Source: Prosthecobacter debontii
GTDB taxonomy: Bacteria > Verrucomicrobiota > Verrucomicrobiia > Verrucomicrobiales > Akkermansiaceae
Reading direction: 5' to 3'
DNA length: 54,921 nt
Assembly (NCBI GenBank): GCA_945873125.1
Contig: CAMCBV010000019.1
Span: 1-54,921, forward strand
Shown piece by piece: positions 26,345 to 36,039 of the stretch (positions within the stretch are counted from its first letter, which is position 1; each line of letters begins with the position of its first letter). The notes under the pieces are model-generated. The model saw only the letters and a program-made list of their open reading frames with translations. It was not told where the DNA came from and searched no databases. A program made the translations under genes and the position numbers.

Positions 26345-29278
26345 TTACTTCGGAACAATCGAGATTTTGTGGAGATTGGAGCTTGCGAAATATTTTTTTG
26401 CTAGGGCATTGATCTCGGTGAGTTTGATTGAGCGGTAATCTTCGTCGCGTTGACGGGCGAGTTCGAGTTTTGTCGGATCACTTTGGGATTGGGAGAGTAC
26501 GGTGGTCAGCCAGTAGGAGTTGTCGCGATGGGATTTTTCCAGAGTGGCGAGGATGGGGGCAAGCGAGCGATCGAGTTCGTCCTGTGACGCGCCTTTTTTC
26601 GCGAGTTCGCTGGCGATATTGGACATGGTGTCGAGCAACAAAGGGATATCCTCGGGTTTGCCGATGGATTGACCGATGAGGTAGCCAAAACCCTCCAGTG
26701 CGTCTGAGCCGGTTGCACTCGCATTGGGTGAGTAGGAGGCTCCGAGTTTCTCGCGAATTTCCTCGCGCAGGCGATCGCCGAAAATATCGGAAAGGACATT
26801 GAGGCGGCGGAATTCTTGGGTTTTGTTTCTCAAGCCATCCGTTTTCCATAGGGCGGTTGCGACGGCTTGGGGAATTTTCGACTCATAAGTGAGATTTTTT
26901 TCCTGGGGTGGTTTAGGAAACAGAACCGAGCGCTTGTGAATTGTTTTGGTCTTGGGTGTTGCGTCACGATCGGACAGCGTCCCGAAGGTTTTGAGGAGGT
27001 CTTGAGTGATTTTGTCCGGATCGAAATCCCCAACGATCGAGATTTCTAGGTAGCCTTTCCGGAGTTCCGGTGAGAGCCAGTTCACCACATCATCGATGGT
27101 GTAGTTGGAAAGTTGGGTCTGGGAAGGCATCTTGTAACGGGAGTCCCCGCCATGGAGCCAGGATTGCATTTCTTGGGCAGGTCCGGCTGGGGTGTGTTTG
27201 AGATTTTGGAACAGAACCGGAATTTCTTTTTGGAACTGCCACAGACCTTCGGGGCGGTATCCGGGGTCTGTGATGGAGGCGAGCATGAGTTGGAGTGCGA
27301 GGAGTTGATCCTCGGGAGTGGTGGAACCGGAGAGTATGAATGCGTCCTCCGCAATGCTCAAAGAGGAAGATACATTTCGGCCTGCGAGAATTTCTGCGAG
27401 TTCGTCATTGGAATGTTTTCCCAAGCCGCCGCCTTCAAATACGGCTGTGGCTACTTCGTCGAGAAAGGGCTTGCCGACAGGCTGGGAAAGCTGACCTGAG
27501 CCAATGCGAGCGAGAATATGAATCCGGTTTTTTTCGAAATCCGTGGGTTTGAGATTCACCCGGATGTGGTTCGTGAGAGTGATCTGCTTGATGCCGAGAT
27601 CATCGACCGTGCGGGTTTTTTCGATTTTGCCGGGTTTACCGAACTGGGTGTAAGCAAACGGCGTGATAGCTCGAGCGGCAGGAGCTTCGACGGGAGTCTC
27701 GCTGGATTTCAGATAGAGCGATGCAAGCTCGTCACGGGTTTCCGGAGCGGATGTTTTTGTGGAAAGGATCAAGTGATGACCCGGTGCTTTCCAGAATTTG
27801 ATGAAGGCTTGGTGGATGATTTCAGGATTGATCTTTTCCAGCGCGGCGGTGGCGATTTCCAAGCTGGTCTCTGGAGTGTTGAAGACCGTTTGATCATTTA
27901 CGGATTTGGCGATCGCTGTGGCGAGGTTTTCAGATTTGCGTGTGTCTTTGCGTTTCACTGCTTCTTGATAGGCATTGAGTAGATTGGCTTTCGCTTCGGT
28001 GAGTTCGGCTTCGGTGAATCCGTGCTCGAGTGCGCGGCGGAATTCCTGTTCGAGAAGCGGAATGGCTTGTTGCCAGCGATCGCCTGCGGCGGTGACGGAG
28101 ATCGAGCCGAGTTCGATATTATTGAAAAGCTCATCCTTTGATGCGTCTCCGGAAGTGATGGGTGAGTTTTCGATTTTGGAGAGACGTTCAAAGCGGCGAC
28201 CGATGATAAAATTGGCGATATCTAAGGGATATTTATCGGTTCGTGATGAGGTGGTATCTGGGACCGCCTTGAAGGGACGGACGAGAAGCAAGGATACATC
28301 AGTGGTATCGAGCTCGGCATCACTGAAGACATGAGAGACTAGACCTTCAGGGATGGTAAGCTCGCCAAGGTTGGGTGCTTCGGCGGGTTTTTCCGGATTT
28401 TTCATCGAGCCGAAAGTGGCTTGGATCCGGTTTTCGATTTCGGCGGGGTCGATATCTCCGACGACGACAAATGTCATGTTGTTCGGTCTGTAGTAACTTT
28501 CATAAAAATCGACAAAGCGTTCACGTTTCGCGTTTTGAATGATTTCGTCCTCACCGATGGGAAAACGTTTTGGAATGAGTGATTTTGGCAGCAGGGTTTC
28601 GAATTGTTGCTTCTGCATGCGGTAGCCTACCGAATCGCGTGAGCGTTTTTCAGAGAGAATCACGCCGCGTTCGTTATCGATTTCTGTCTCGGAAAGGAGC
28701 GCGCCATCGCCGAAATCACGCATGATGGAGAAAGTGAGATCCAAGGTGTCCGGCTTGAGATCCGGGATGTCCAACATGTAAACGGTTTCATCAAATGAGG
28801 TGTAGGCATTGACATGCGCGCCGAAAGCGATGCCGCGTGATTGCATTTCACGGATCAGCTGATTGGCGTTCTCGAATTTTTTGGTGCCGTTGAAGACCAT
28901 GTGTTCGAGGAAATGGGCGACGCCCTGTTGATCATCTTTTTCCATCAGCGAGCCGGCAGCGATATGCAAGCGCATGGAGAGGCGCTGGGGTGGCTCGGTA
29001 TTTGGCAGGATCATGTAGCGCATGCCGTTTTCCATCGTGCCGAATACGGCCCTTGGATCCGCGGGGATATCCGATTTTTCCGAAGGCCATGCCGCGGCAG
29101 TGATTTTGGTGGTGTTGGGGGAAACGGTAACCGTAGCGGTATCGGAGCTTGTCGTGGCCGGAGCTGCCGGAGCGACGGGCTTAGCGGGAGGATTTACAGG
29201 TTTGGGATTCCTGAAGGAGAGAAAAACTGCGAGACCGGTGATGAAGATGACCAGAATCAGGGGTGTTGGATTACGCAT
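26345..29278 (-). CDS. M16 family zinc metalloprotease (two-domain)
   Basis: A 977-residue pitrilysin/insulysin-type protease. A signal-anchor helix (about 6-22) and a Pro/Ala/Thr-rich linker precede the first M16 domain. The inverted zinc motif HFLEH (122-126) is intact, with the distal glutamate in ETEIDNERGVILSE. The second half is the inactive M16_C pair that completes the clamshell. It probably degrades peptides in the periplasm, tethered to the inner membrane. The ATG at 29278 is preferred; a TTG nine codons upstream is in frame. Divergent from a DUF2721 gene. Confidence 0.92.
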   Translation of the reverse strand: MRNPTPLILVIFITGLAVFLSFRNPKPVNPPAKPVAPAAPATTSSDTATVTVSPNTTKITAAAWPSEKSDIPADPRAVFGTMENGMRYMILPNTEPPQRLSMRLHIAAGSLMEKDDQQGVAHFLEHMVFNGTKKFENANQLIREMQSRGIAFGAHVNAYTSFDETVYMLDIPDLKPDTLDLTFSIMRDFGDGALLSETEIDNERGVILSEKRSRDSVGYRMQKQQFETLLPKSLIPKRFPIGEDEIIQNAKRERFVDFYESYYRPNNMTFVVVGDIDPAEIENRIQATFGSMKNPEKPAEAPNLGELTIPEGLVSHVFSDAELDTTDVSLLLVRPFKAVPDTTSSRTDKYPLDIANFIIGRRFERLSKIENSPITSGDASKDELFNNIELGSISVTAAGDRWQQAIPLLEQEFRRALEHGFTEAELTEAKANLLNAYQEAVKRKDTRKSENLATAIAKSVNDQTVFNTPETSLEIATAALEKINPEIIHQAFIKFWKAPGHHLILSTKTSAPETRDELASLYLKSSETPVEAPAARAITPFAYTQFGKPGKIEKTRTVDDLGIKQITLTNHIRVNLKPTDFEKNRIHILARIGSGQLSQPVGKPFLDEVATAVFEGGGLGKHSNDELAEILAGRNVSSSLSIAEDAFILSGSTTPEDQLLALQLMLASITDPGYRPEGLWQFQKEIPVLFQNLKHTPAGPAQEMQSWLHGGDSRYKMPSQTQLSNYTIDDVVNWLSPELRKGYLEISIVGDFDPDKITQDLLKTFGTLSDRDATPKTKTIHKRSVLFPKPPQEKNLTYESKIPQAVATALWKTDGLRNKTQEFRRLNVLSDIFGDRLREEIREKLGASYSPNASATGSDALEGFGYLIGQSIGKPEDIPLLLDTMSNIASELAKKGASQDELDRSLAPILATLEKSHRDNSYWLTTVLSQSQSDPTKLELARQRDEDYRSIKLTEINALAKKYFASSNLHKISIVPK

Positions 29279-29359
29279 GGATTGAAGAATCACGGGATTA
29301 AGCAAAAACTCAAATCACAATTTCTGGTAATTTGAAGGGGCGGGGTGTTTAAAGATGAC

Positions 29360-29764
29360 ATGAATTTGGAAATTTCAACTCCCGCGCTCTTGTTTCCGGC
29401 GATTAGTTTGTTGTTTTTGTCCTACACCAATCGATTTTTGCATTTGTCCGCCTTGATTCGAAGTCTGCACAGCGATTGGCTTGAGCGCAAAGACCGGTTA
29501 TTGATGCGGCAGATACAGAATCTGCGGAAGCGGCTGACTCTGATCCGAGCGATGCAGTTGCTGGGGGCATTGAGTCTGTTACTTTGTGTTGTGGCGATGG
29601 TCAGCGTTATTGGGGAGCGAACGATTTTGGCGATGGGAGCGTTTTCGATAGCTCTGGTGCTGATGGGTATGTCGTTGGCTTGTTTGGTGTGGGAGGTTTG
29701 GATTTCCGGAGGTGCACTGAGAATCATGTTGTCTGCGATGGAGGATGGAGACAAGAACGCTTGA
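29360..29764 (+). CDS. DUF2721 membrane protein
   Basis: A 134-residue protein with three predicted membrane helices (about 5-22, 65-87, 93-115). The cytoplasmic segment between the first two contains LSALIRSLHSDWLER, followed by a basic stretch, matching the DUF2721 family. The function is unknown. The ATG at 29360 is used; one five codons upstream is possible. A small membrane protein follows after 30 bases, so they may be one operon. Confidence 0.75.
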   Translation: MNLEISTPALLFPAISLLFLSYTNRFLHLSALIRSLHSDWLERKDRLLMRQIQNLRKRLTLIRAMQLLGALSLLLCVVAMVSVIGERTILAMGAFSIALVLMGMSLACLVWEVWISGGALRIMLSAMEDGDKNA

Positions 29765-29794
29765 TTATCCGGCGTTGTGAGGGATATTTGACCT

Positions 29795-30043
29795 ATGGAT
29801 TCCAAACAAACGTCGACGAGTGTGGCATCGATCATCGCGATTCTGGCTGCGATTTTCAGTTTTTATTCGGGGGCGTTTTTCGGACTCATCCTCGCGTTGA
29901 TCGCATTTGTGTTCGGTGTTTTTGGTATCGTATCCGCATTGATGCCGAATGTGAGTGGTGGATTATTGAGTATTCTGGCCATCATCCTGAGTTTTTTCGG
30001 AGTCATTGCCGCGATCATCAAAGCCATCATGTGGCTGCTTTAG
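29795..30043 (+). CDS. Small hydrophobic membrane protein
   Basis: 82 residues with hydrophobic helices at about 11-30, 30-48 and 57-80, rich in Ile, Ala and Phe. The N-terminus MDSKQTSTS is polar. It may be a small DUF4190/DUF308-like integral protein, but I cannot assign it. It follows the DUF2721 gene by 30 bases on the same strand. Confidence 0.65.
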   Translation: MDSKQTSTSVASIIAILAAIFSFYSGAFFGLILALIAFVFGVFGIVSALMPNVSGGLLSILAIILSFFGVIAAIIKAIMWLL

Positions 30044-30134
30044 CGAGGTGAGGATTGCGGTGGAAGGGATCGGATTCCTGGCTGGAGGTGTGATTTATGC
30101 TCGATGATTTCAGGAATCCTGAGTCCTGTGGTGA

Positions 30135-31694
<1,560 letters not shown>

Positions 31695-31736
31695 GTTTAA
31701 GACAACGTTTGAAATTGAGATTTAGAAATTCAGGAT

Positions 31737-33260
31737 ATGCACGATAAAGGACATGTGGCGGTAATCGACTTTGGCTCGCAGTATACGCAGCTGATTGTGA
31801 GACGGGTGAGAGAGTTGGGGTTTTTCGCGATGCTTTATGCGTTGGAAGATTTTCCTAACATCGGTGAGCCGGGTGCGATCATTCTTTCCGGTGGACCACG
31901 CAGCACAAGTGAACCGGACGCACCGGATCTCGATTTCGAGGCGCTCAAGGCATTCAATGTTCCGGTGCTCGGTGTGTGTTACGGGATGCAGTTGTTGAAT
32001 TTGAAATTCGGTGGGACGATTGAGCCGAGTGATCGTCGCGAGTATGGCCCAGCGGAACTATTTCCAACGAGCCGCACGGGAATCTATGAGGGATTGTCCG
32101 AGAAATCCCAGGTCTGGATGAGCCATTCGGATACGGTAAAAGTCATTCCGGCATGTGCGGAGATTTTGGCGACCAACCAACACAAGACGCCGGTCTCATT
32201 GAAATGGGGCGAGAATTTTTATGGGATTCAGTTCCATCCGGAAGTGACCCACAGCCATGAAGGACTGCGAATTTTGCATAACTTCTTGCTGACGGCTGAT
32301 GAATTGATGCCGTTTAAAATCGAGGATTTTAAACGTGAGATGATCGAAGGGATTCGTGAAAAGTGCGGCAACAAACAAGTGGTTTGCGGTGTTTCGGGCG
32401 GTGTGGACAGCACGGTGTTAGCGGTGCTGTTGAAAGAGGCGGGCGCGAATGTCCGTGCGATCTTCGTGGATCACGGACTGATGCGCAAGGATGAGGGTGA
32501 TGAGGTTCGTAGCAACTTTCACCGCATGGGGGTTCCTATCGAAACCGTTGATTGTAGCGAGCGTTTCCTAGCCGCCTTGGCGGGTGAGAGTGATCCTGAG
32601 AAGAAGCGCGTGATCATCGGAAATTTATTCATTGATGTGTTCTGGGATGCGGTGGGAGATGCCGAGATTTTAGCTCAGGGAACCTTGTATCCCGATGTTA
32701 TCGAAAGTGCGTCCAACGCAAAATCCAAAGCTTCGAAAATCAAGACCCACCATAACCGCGTGGATCGCATTCTTGAATTGCAAGCTCAAGGCAAGGTGCT
32801 CGAGCCCTTGGCGGAGCTGTTCAAAGATGAAGTTCGTGAGTTGGGTCACTCTCTTGGCATTGCGCCGGATATTTTGAATCGTCACCCGTTTCCAGGTCCC
32901 GGACTTGCCGTGCGTTGTCCGGGTGAAGTGACGCAAGAGCGTCTTGATATCATTCGTGAGTGCGATGCGATCTTTATCGGAAAACTTAAAGAACACGGTT
33001 GGTATGACAAAGTCTGGCAATCGTATGCCTGTTTGGTGCCGGTGAAAACCGTCGGCGTGAAGGGAGACGAACGCAGCTACGAATGGGCTATATCGCTTCG
33101 TGCTGTGGTTTCGGAAGATGCGATGACTGCCGATTGGGTGGAGCTTCCCTATGAAATCCTGCGTGAGACCAGTCACCGGATTTTGAACGAAGTGAAAGGC
33201 ATCAACCGAGTGCTGTATGATGTCTCAACCAAGCCGCCTGCGAGTATTGAGTGGGAGTAA
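31737..33260 (+). CDS. guaA: GMP synthase (glutamine-hydrolysing)
   Basis: Converts XMP to GMP with ATP and glutamine. Of 507 residues, the N-terminal class I glutamine amidotransferase domain has the nucleophile Cys81 (GVCYGMQLL) and the His/Glu pair in GIQFHPEVTHS. The ATP pyrophosphatase domain has the PP-loop GVSGGVDSTVLA. The C-terminal dimerisation domain ends NRVLYDVSTKPPASIEWE. The stop codon is directly followed by tandem repeats, so the 3' untranslated region is unusual. Confidence 0.97.
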   Translation: MHDKGHVAVIDFGSQYTQLIVRRVRELGFFAMLYALEDFPNIGEPGAIILSGGPRSTSEPDAPDLDFEALKAFNVPVLGVCYGMQLLNLKFGGTIEPSDRREYGPAELFPTSRTGIYEGLSEKSQVWMSHSDTVKVIPACAEILATNQHKTPVSLKWGENFYGIQFHPEVTHSHEGLRILHNFLLTADELMPFKIEDFKREMIEGIREKCGNKQVVCGVSGGVDSTVLAVLLKEAGANVRAIFVDHGLMRKDEGDEVRSNFHRMGVPIETVDCSERFLAALAGESDPEKKRVIIGNLFIDVFWDAVGDAEILAQGTLYPDVIESASNAKSKASKIKTHHNRVDRILELQAQGKVLEPLAELFKDEVRELGHSLGIAPDILNRHPFPGPGLAVRCPGEVTQERLDIIRECDAIFIGKLKEHGWYDKVWQSYACLVPVKTVGVKGDERSYEWAISLRAVVSEDAMTADWVELPYEILRETSHRILNEVKGINRVLYDVSTKPPASIEWE

Positions 33261-33377
33261 TTCGGTTACGGCTTTGCCGCTCGGTAATTCGGTTGCCGCT
33301 GCGCGACACGGTAATTTGGTTGCGGCGAAGCCGCTCGGTAATTCGGTTGCCGCTGCACGGCTCGGTAATTCGGTTTT
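33261..33377. repeat. 27-bp tandem repeat behind guaA
   Basis: Four or more units of about 27 bases, each containing CGGTAATTCGGTTGCCGCTG or a close variant, start immediately after the guaA stop codon. In one frame they read as nine-residue units (LGNSVAAAR), but that frame begins inside guaA out of phase and is not a credible gene. Confidence 0.9.
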
Positions 33378-33536
33378 ACCGAACCACCGAACCACCGAAC
33401 CACCGAACCACCGAACCACCGAACCACCGAACCACCGAACCCCCGAACCACCGAACCACCGAACCACCGAACCACCGAACCACCGAACCACCGAACCACC
33501 GAACCACCGAACCACCGAACCACCGAACCACCGAAC
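33378..33536. repeat. 8-bp microsatellite (ACCGAACC), about 20 copies
   Basis: 159 bases of perfect 8-mer repeats (19 full copies plus 7 bases), with one substitution near 33442 giving CCCCGAACC. All six frames stay open through most of it, which explains the long meaningless ORFs here. The unit's reverse complement, GGTTCGGT, resembles the TTCGGT word of the adjacent 27-mers. Confidence 0.97.
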
Positions 33537-33587
33537 TTAAAAGATGCAGGGTTGCATATTTAGTAGGTCAATTTATGCTATGGTCCT

Positions 33588-33959
33588 ATGAGCGAAGCGA
33601 AACCGAAAATCACCGCGTATTTAAAGACATTCTGTGGCTGGAGCGAGGGCGTGCGTGCGATCATGCGCAAGTATGACCTTCCCTATGAGGAGAAGGATAT
33701 CATAAAGAATCCGGCGTTTCGTTGGGAAATGGAGCAGCGCAGTGGCCAACCGCTTTCACCTTGTGTGGAGATCAATGGTGAGATGCTTGCGGATGTGAGC
33801 GGAGAGGAAGTCGAGAAGTGGATGCTCGCACAGGGGTTGGTTACGGATAACGAAGTCGCTCCGGATGCGCCCATCGATTCCGCCTGCACCGACGAACAAC
33901 ATGCGGCGATGGCAGCGGGAAAACTTCCTGTTCCGGGCAAGATCAAGTTCTTGGATTAA
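33588..33959 (+). CDS. Glutaredoxin-like monothiol protein
   Basis: A 123-residue thioredoxin-fold protein. The active-site motif is CGWS (Cys16, Ser19), a one-cysteine variant of the CPYC/CGFS type. The cis-proline region is GQPLSPCVEING and the glutathione-site helix follows in ADVSGEEVEKW. Monothiol glutaredoxins often handle Fe-S clusters or deglutathionylation; which applies is unknown. A C-terminal extension of about 35 residues (CTDEQHAAMAAGKLPVPGKI) is beyond the usual fold. The gene begins 51 bases after the microsatellite. Confidence 0.82.
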   Translation: MSEAKPKITAYLKTFCGWSEGVRAIMRKYDLPYEEKDIIKNPAFRWEMEQRSGQPLSPCVEINGEMLADVSGEEVEKWMLAQGLVTDNEVAPDAPIDSACTDEQHAAMAAGKLPVPGKIKFLD

Positions 33960-34084
33960 GAAGTTCCTAGTTTCTCGCCCCGATGTGTCGGGGTTGGTTC
34001 CTAGTTCTTGGTTGAAGAATTAGGATGCCGCGAAGTGAATTCTCATCTTATGTCTAGAGTCTCCAAATCTTGCTTCTTCATCCT

Positions 34085-34546
34085 ATGCATTGGTTGATCA
34101 AATCTGAACCGGATGTTTTTTCGATCAAGGATCTTGAAAAGGTCAAACAGGAGCCTTGGACAGGGGTGCGCAATTATCAGGCTCGTAACTTCATGTGGCG
34201 TGAGATGCAGCCGGGTGAGTTGGCGATTTTCTATCATTCCAATGCCAAGCCATCAGGCGCGGCCGGGGTGGCTGTAGTCGCATCTGAGCCTTATCCCGAT
34301 CCCACTCAGTTCGATCCGAAGAGTGAATATTTTGATCCCAATGCAACCGAAGAAAAACCGCGTTGGTGGTTGGTTGATTTCAAGTATGTAGCGACTTTCA
34401 AAGAACTGATTCCTCTTGAATCGCTTAAAGCCGATCCTGCGCTTTCCGAGATGTTGGTTTGTCAGAAAGGAAGCCGGCTATCCATTAATCCGGTTGAGAA
34501 AAAGCATTTCAACCGAGTGATGAAGATCGCGGGTTTAAAACTATAA
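34085..34546 (+). CDS. EVE domain protein
   Basis: A 153-residue PUA-like EVE protein (former DUF55), the family of thymocyte nuclear protein 1. Typical motifs are MHWLIKSEPDVFS, WTGVRNYQARNFM, GELAIFYHSN, GVAVVASEPYPD and PRWWLVDFKYV. EVE domains are proposed to bind modified cytosines in DNA or RNA, and they occur both as housekeeping genes and in modification-dependent restriction systems. It lies 2 kb from the defence island but is separated from it by lipA. ATG at 34085 is chosen over a TTG five codons earlier. Confidence 0.9.
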   Translation: MHWLIKSEPDVFSIKDLEKVKQEPWTGVRNYQARNFMWREMQPGELAIFYHSNAKPSGAAGVAVVASEPYPDPTQFDPKSEYFDPNATEEKPRWWLVDFKYVATFKELIPLESLKADPALSEMLVCQKGSRLSINPVEKKHFNRVMKIAGLKL

Positions 34547-34624
34547 ACTTTAAGTTCTAACCTTCAAAAAAGAAGCTCCGCTGTTTAGTGAAGAAGTCTT
34601 GAACTCTACTTTGGAGTTGAGAGT

Positions 34625-35617
34625 TTAGATTTTTAACGTCTGCAAGACGGGCAGGTGCTCAGGTCCGAGTTCCAGTCCGGTGAGGGAGCGGAGGTCAGCT
34701 TCGATGGCGTCCAGTACATCGAGTTCGGGGCGGAAATCGGCTGCGTGGTAGGAGGAGCGAACGAGTGGACCGGAGGCGCAGTGGCGGAAGCCTTTGTCGA
34801 GGGCGATTTGTTTGTATTCCGCAAATTGATCTGGGTGGATGTATTCGACGACTGGCAAATGTTTCGGCGTTGGGCGGAGGTATTGGCCGAGGGTGAGGAC
34901 GGTGACGTCGTGTTCTAACAGATCGTCCATCGCTTTGAGGATTTCGTCTTGGCGTTCGCCGAGTCCAAGCATGATGCCGGATTTGGTGGAGACGTTGCCA
35001 TTGACCATTTGCTTGGCTTTTTTCAAAACGGTGAGGGAGCGCTGATATTTGGCGCGTGAGCGGACGAGGGGAGTGAGGCGCTCGACGGTTTCGAGGTTGT
35101 GGTTAAAAATGTGTGGACGTGCATCCATGACCATTTGCAGTGCCCAATCTCTATCGTTGAAATCGGGGACCAGGACTTCGATGATGATGCCTGCATTCAC
35201 TTCACGCACGGCGCGGATGGTTTCACGAAAGTGTTCGGCTCCACCGTCTTTGAGATCGTCGCGAGCGACGGCGGTGATGACGATGTGCTTGAGGTTCATC
35301 CGGCTGGCGGCCTCGGCGACCCGTGCTGGCTCATCGGATTCTAGGGCATCGGGTTTTGCGGTTTTAACCGCGCAGAAACCGCAGGCGCGGGTGCATTTAT
35401 CGCCAGCGATCATGAAAGTGGCGGTGCCTTGTCCCCAACACTCCCAGCGGTTCGGGCATTGCGCCTCTTCACAGACCGTCACCAACTTGAGATCGGTGAT
35501 GAGGGATTTGGTCGACCAAAAAGCGGGATTGTTTGGAAGCCGGACCTTAATCCACGAGGGTTTTTGCTCTCGGTGGAGTTGGGGATCCATTTTCATTTTC
35601 GGGCCGCAGGTGGACAT
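34625..35617 (-). CDS. lipA: Lipoyl synthase
   Basis: Radical-SAM enzyme inserting two sulfurs into protein-bound octanoate to make lipoate. Of 330 residues, the auxiliary cluster ligands are Cys49, Cys54 and Cys60 (CEEAQCPNRWEC) and the radical-SAM cluster is Cys75, Cys79 and Cys82 (CTRACGFC). The conserved C-terminal RSSYHA is present. Start: ATG at 35617; ATGs at codons 8 and 10 are alternatives. Convergent with the EVE gene. No lipB is visible nearby. Confidence 0.95.
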   Translation of the reverse strand: MSTCGPKMKMDPQLHREQKPSWIKVRLPNNPAFWSTKSLITDLKLVTVCEEAQCPNRWECWGQGTATFMIAGDKCTRACGFCAVKTAKPDALESDEPARVAEAASRMNLKHIVITAVARDDLKDGGAEHFRETIRAVREVNAGIIIEVLVPDFNDRDWALQMVMDARPHIFNHNLETVERLTPLVRSRAKYQRSLTVLKKAKQMVNGNVSTKSGIMLGLGERQDEILKAMDDLLEHDVTVLTLGQYLRPTPKHLPVVEYIHPDQFAEYKQIALDKGFRHCASGPLVRSSYHAADFRPELDVLDAIEADLRSLTGLELGPEHLPVLQTLKI

Positions 35618-35634
35618 GTGAGCGCAGCTTAAAT

Positions 35635-35690
35635 TTCAAATGATAAAGTTCAACCCTCAAGGGCGGAAACTTTAAGTTTTAATGCTCAAC
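35635..35690. repeat. ACTTTAAGTTTTAA-type low-complexity repeat
   Basis: Contains ATTTCAAATGATAAAGTTCAAC, then CTCAAGG, then AAACTTTAAGTTTTAATGCTC. Similar strings lie at 26212-26245, 34543-34569 and 49805-49845, usually next to gene ends. Confidence 0.6.
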
Positions 35691-35692
35691 AA

Positions 35693-35755
35693 GGGAGCGC
35701 GGGCGTCTCGCCCGCATCTTCATAGCATGCTAGCGGGCAGGATGCCCGCGCTCCC
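35693..35755. repeat. GC-rich double-hairpin repeat (GAGCGCGGGC type)
   Basis: Left arm 35693-35715 and right arm 35733-35755 pair with three mismatches over 23 bases. Each arm is itself a hairpin (GCGGGC/GCCCGC), so the unit can form a cruciform. It lies at the boundary between housekeeping DNA and the defence island. Confidence 0.85.
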
Positions 35756-36039
35756 CTTTGCGAAGGCATCTAATTATCCAATGTCACCCCGTGGGTGTCT
35801 TACCCCCTGATTTAGGTTGTGACTTATCGAGAATAAATACACTTCATAAATCCATGTCCGAAATCGTCCAAGAAGAGGAGGGGAGGGTAGCATAAAGTTA
35901 GCTGAAATGACTTTAAACATGAGCGTAACTGAGAAAATGTTAAGATGAGGATTCTGACCTTAAAGACATTGTTTTATTAGTTTCTGATCCTTATTCCTTC
36001 CCCTTCACCAATCCGTCCTCTATTTCTTAAATATTACCA
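35756..36039. other. AT-rich leader of the defence island
   Basis: A noncoding stretch of about 280 bases that is clearly more AT-rich than the flanking genes. It probably holds the promoter of the helicase gene. I find no confident -35/-10 pair, riboswitch or small RNA. Confidence 0.5.

Noticed and set aside
33378..33536. CRISPR-like array
   Set aside because: The units are 8 bp and directly adjacent, with no spacers and no cas genes nearby. It is a microsatellite.
33217..33540. Long ORFs on both strands over the tandem repeats (LGNSV and TEPPNHR units)
   Set aside because: They are produced by stop-free 27-bp and 8-bp repeats and begin inside guaA in a wrong frame; no start signal or family similarity.
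34085..34546. EVE-domain gene as part of the defence island
   Set aside because: It is separated from the island by lipA and repeats, and such EVE proteins are common stand-alone housekeeping genes.
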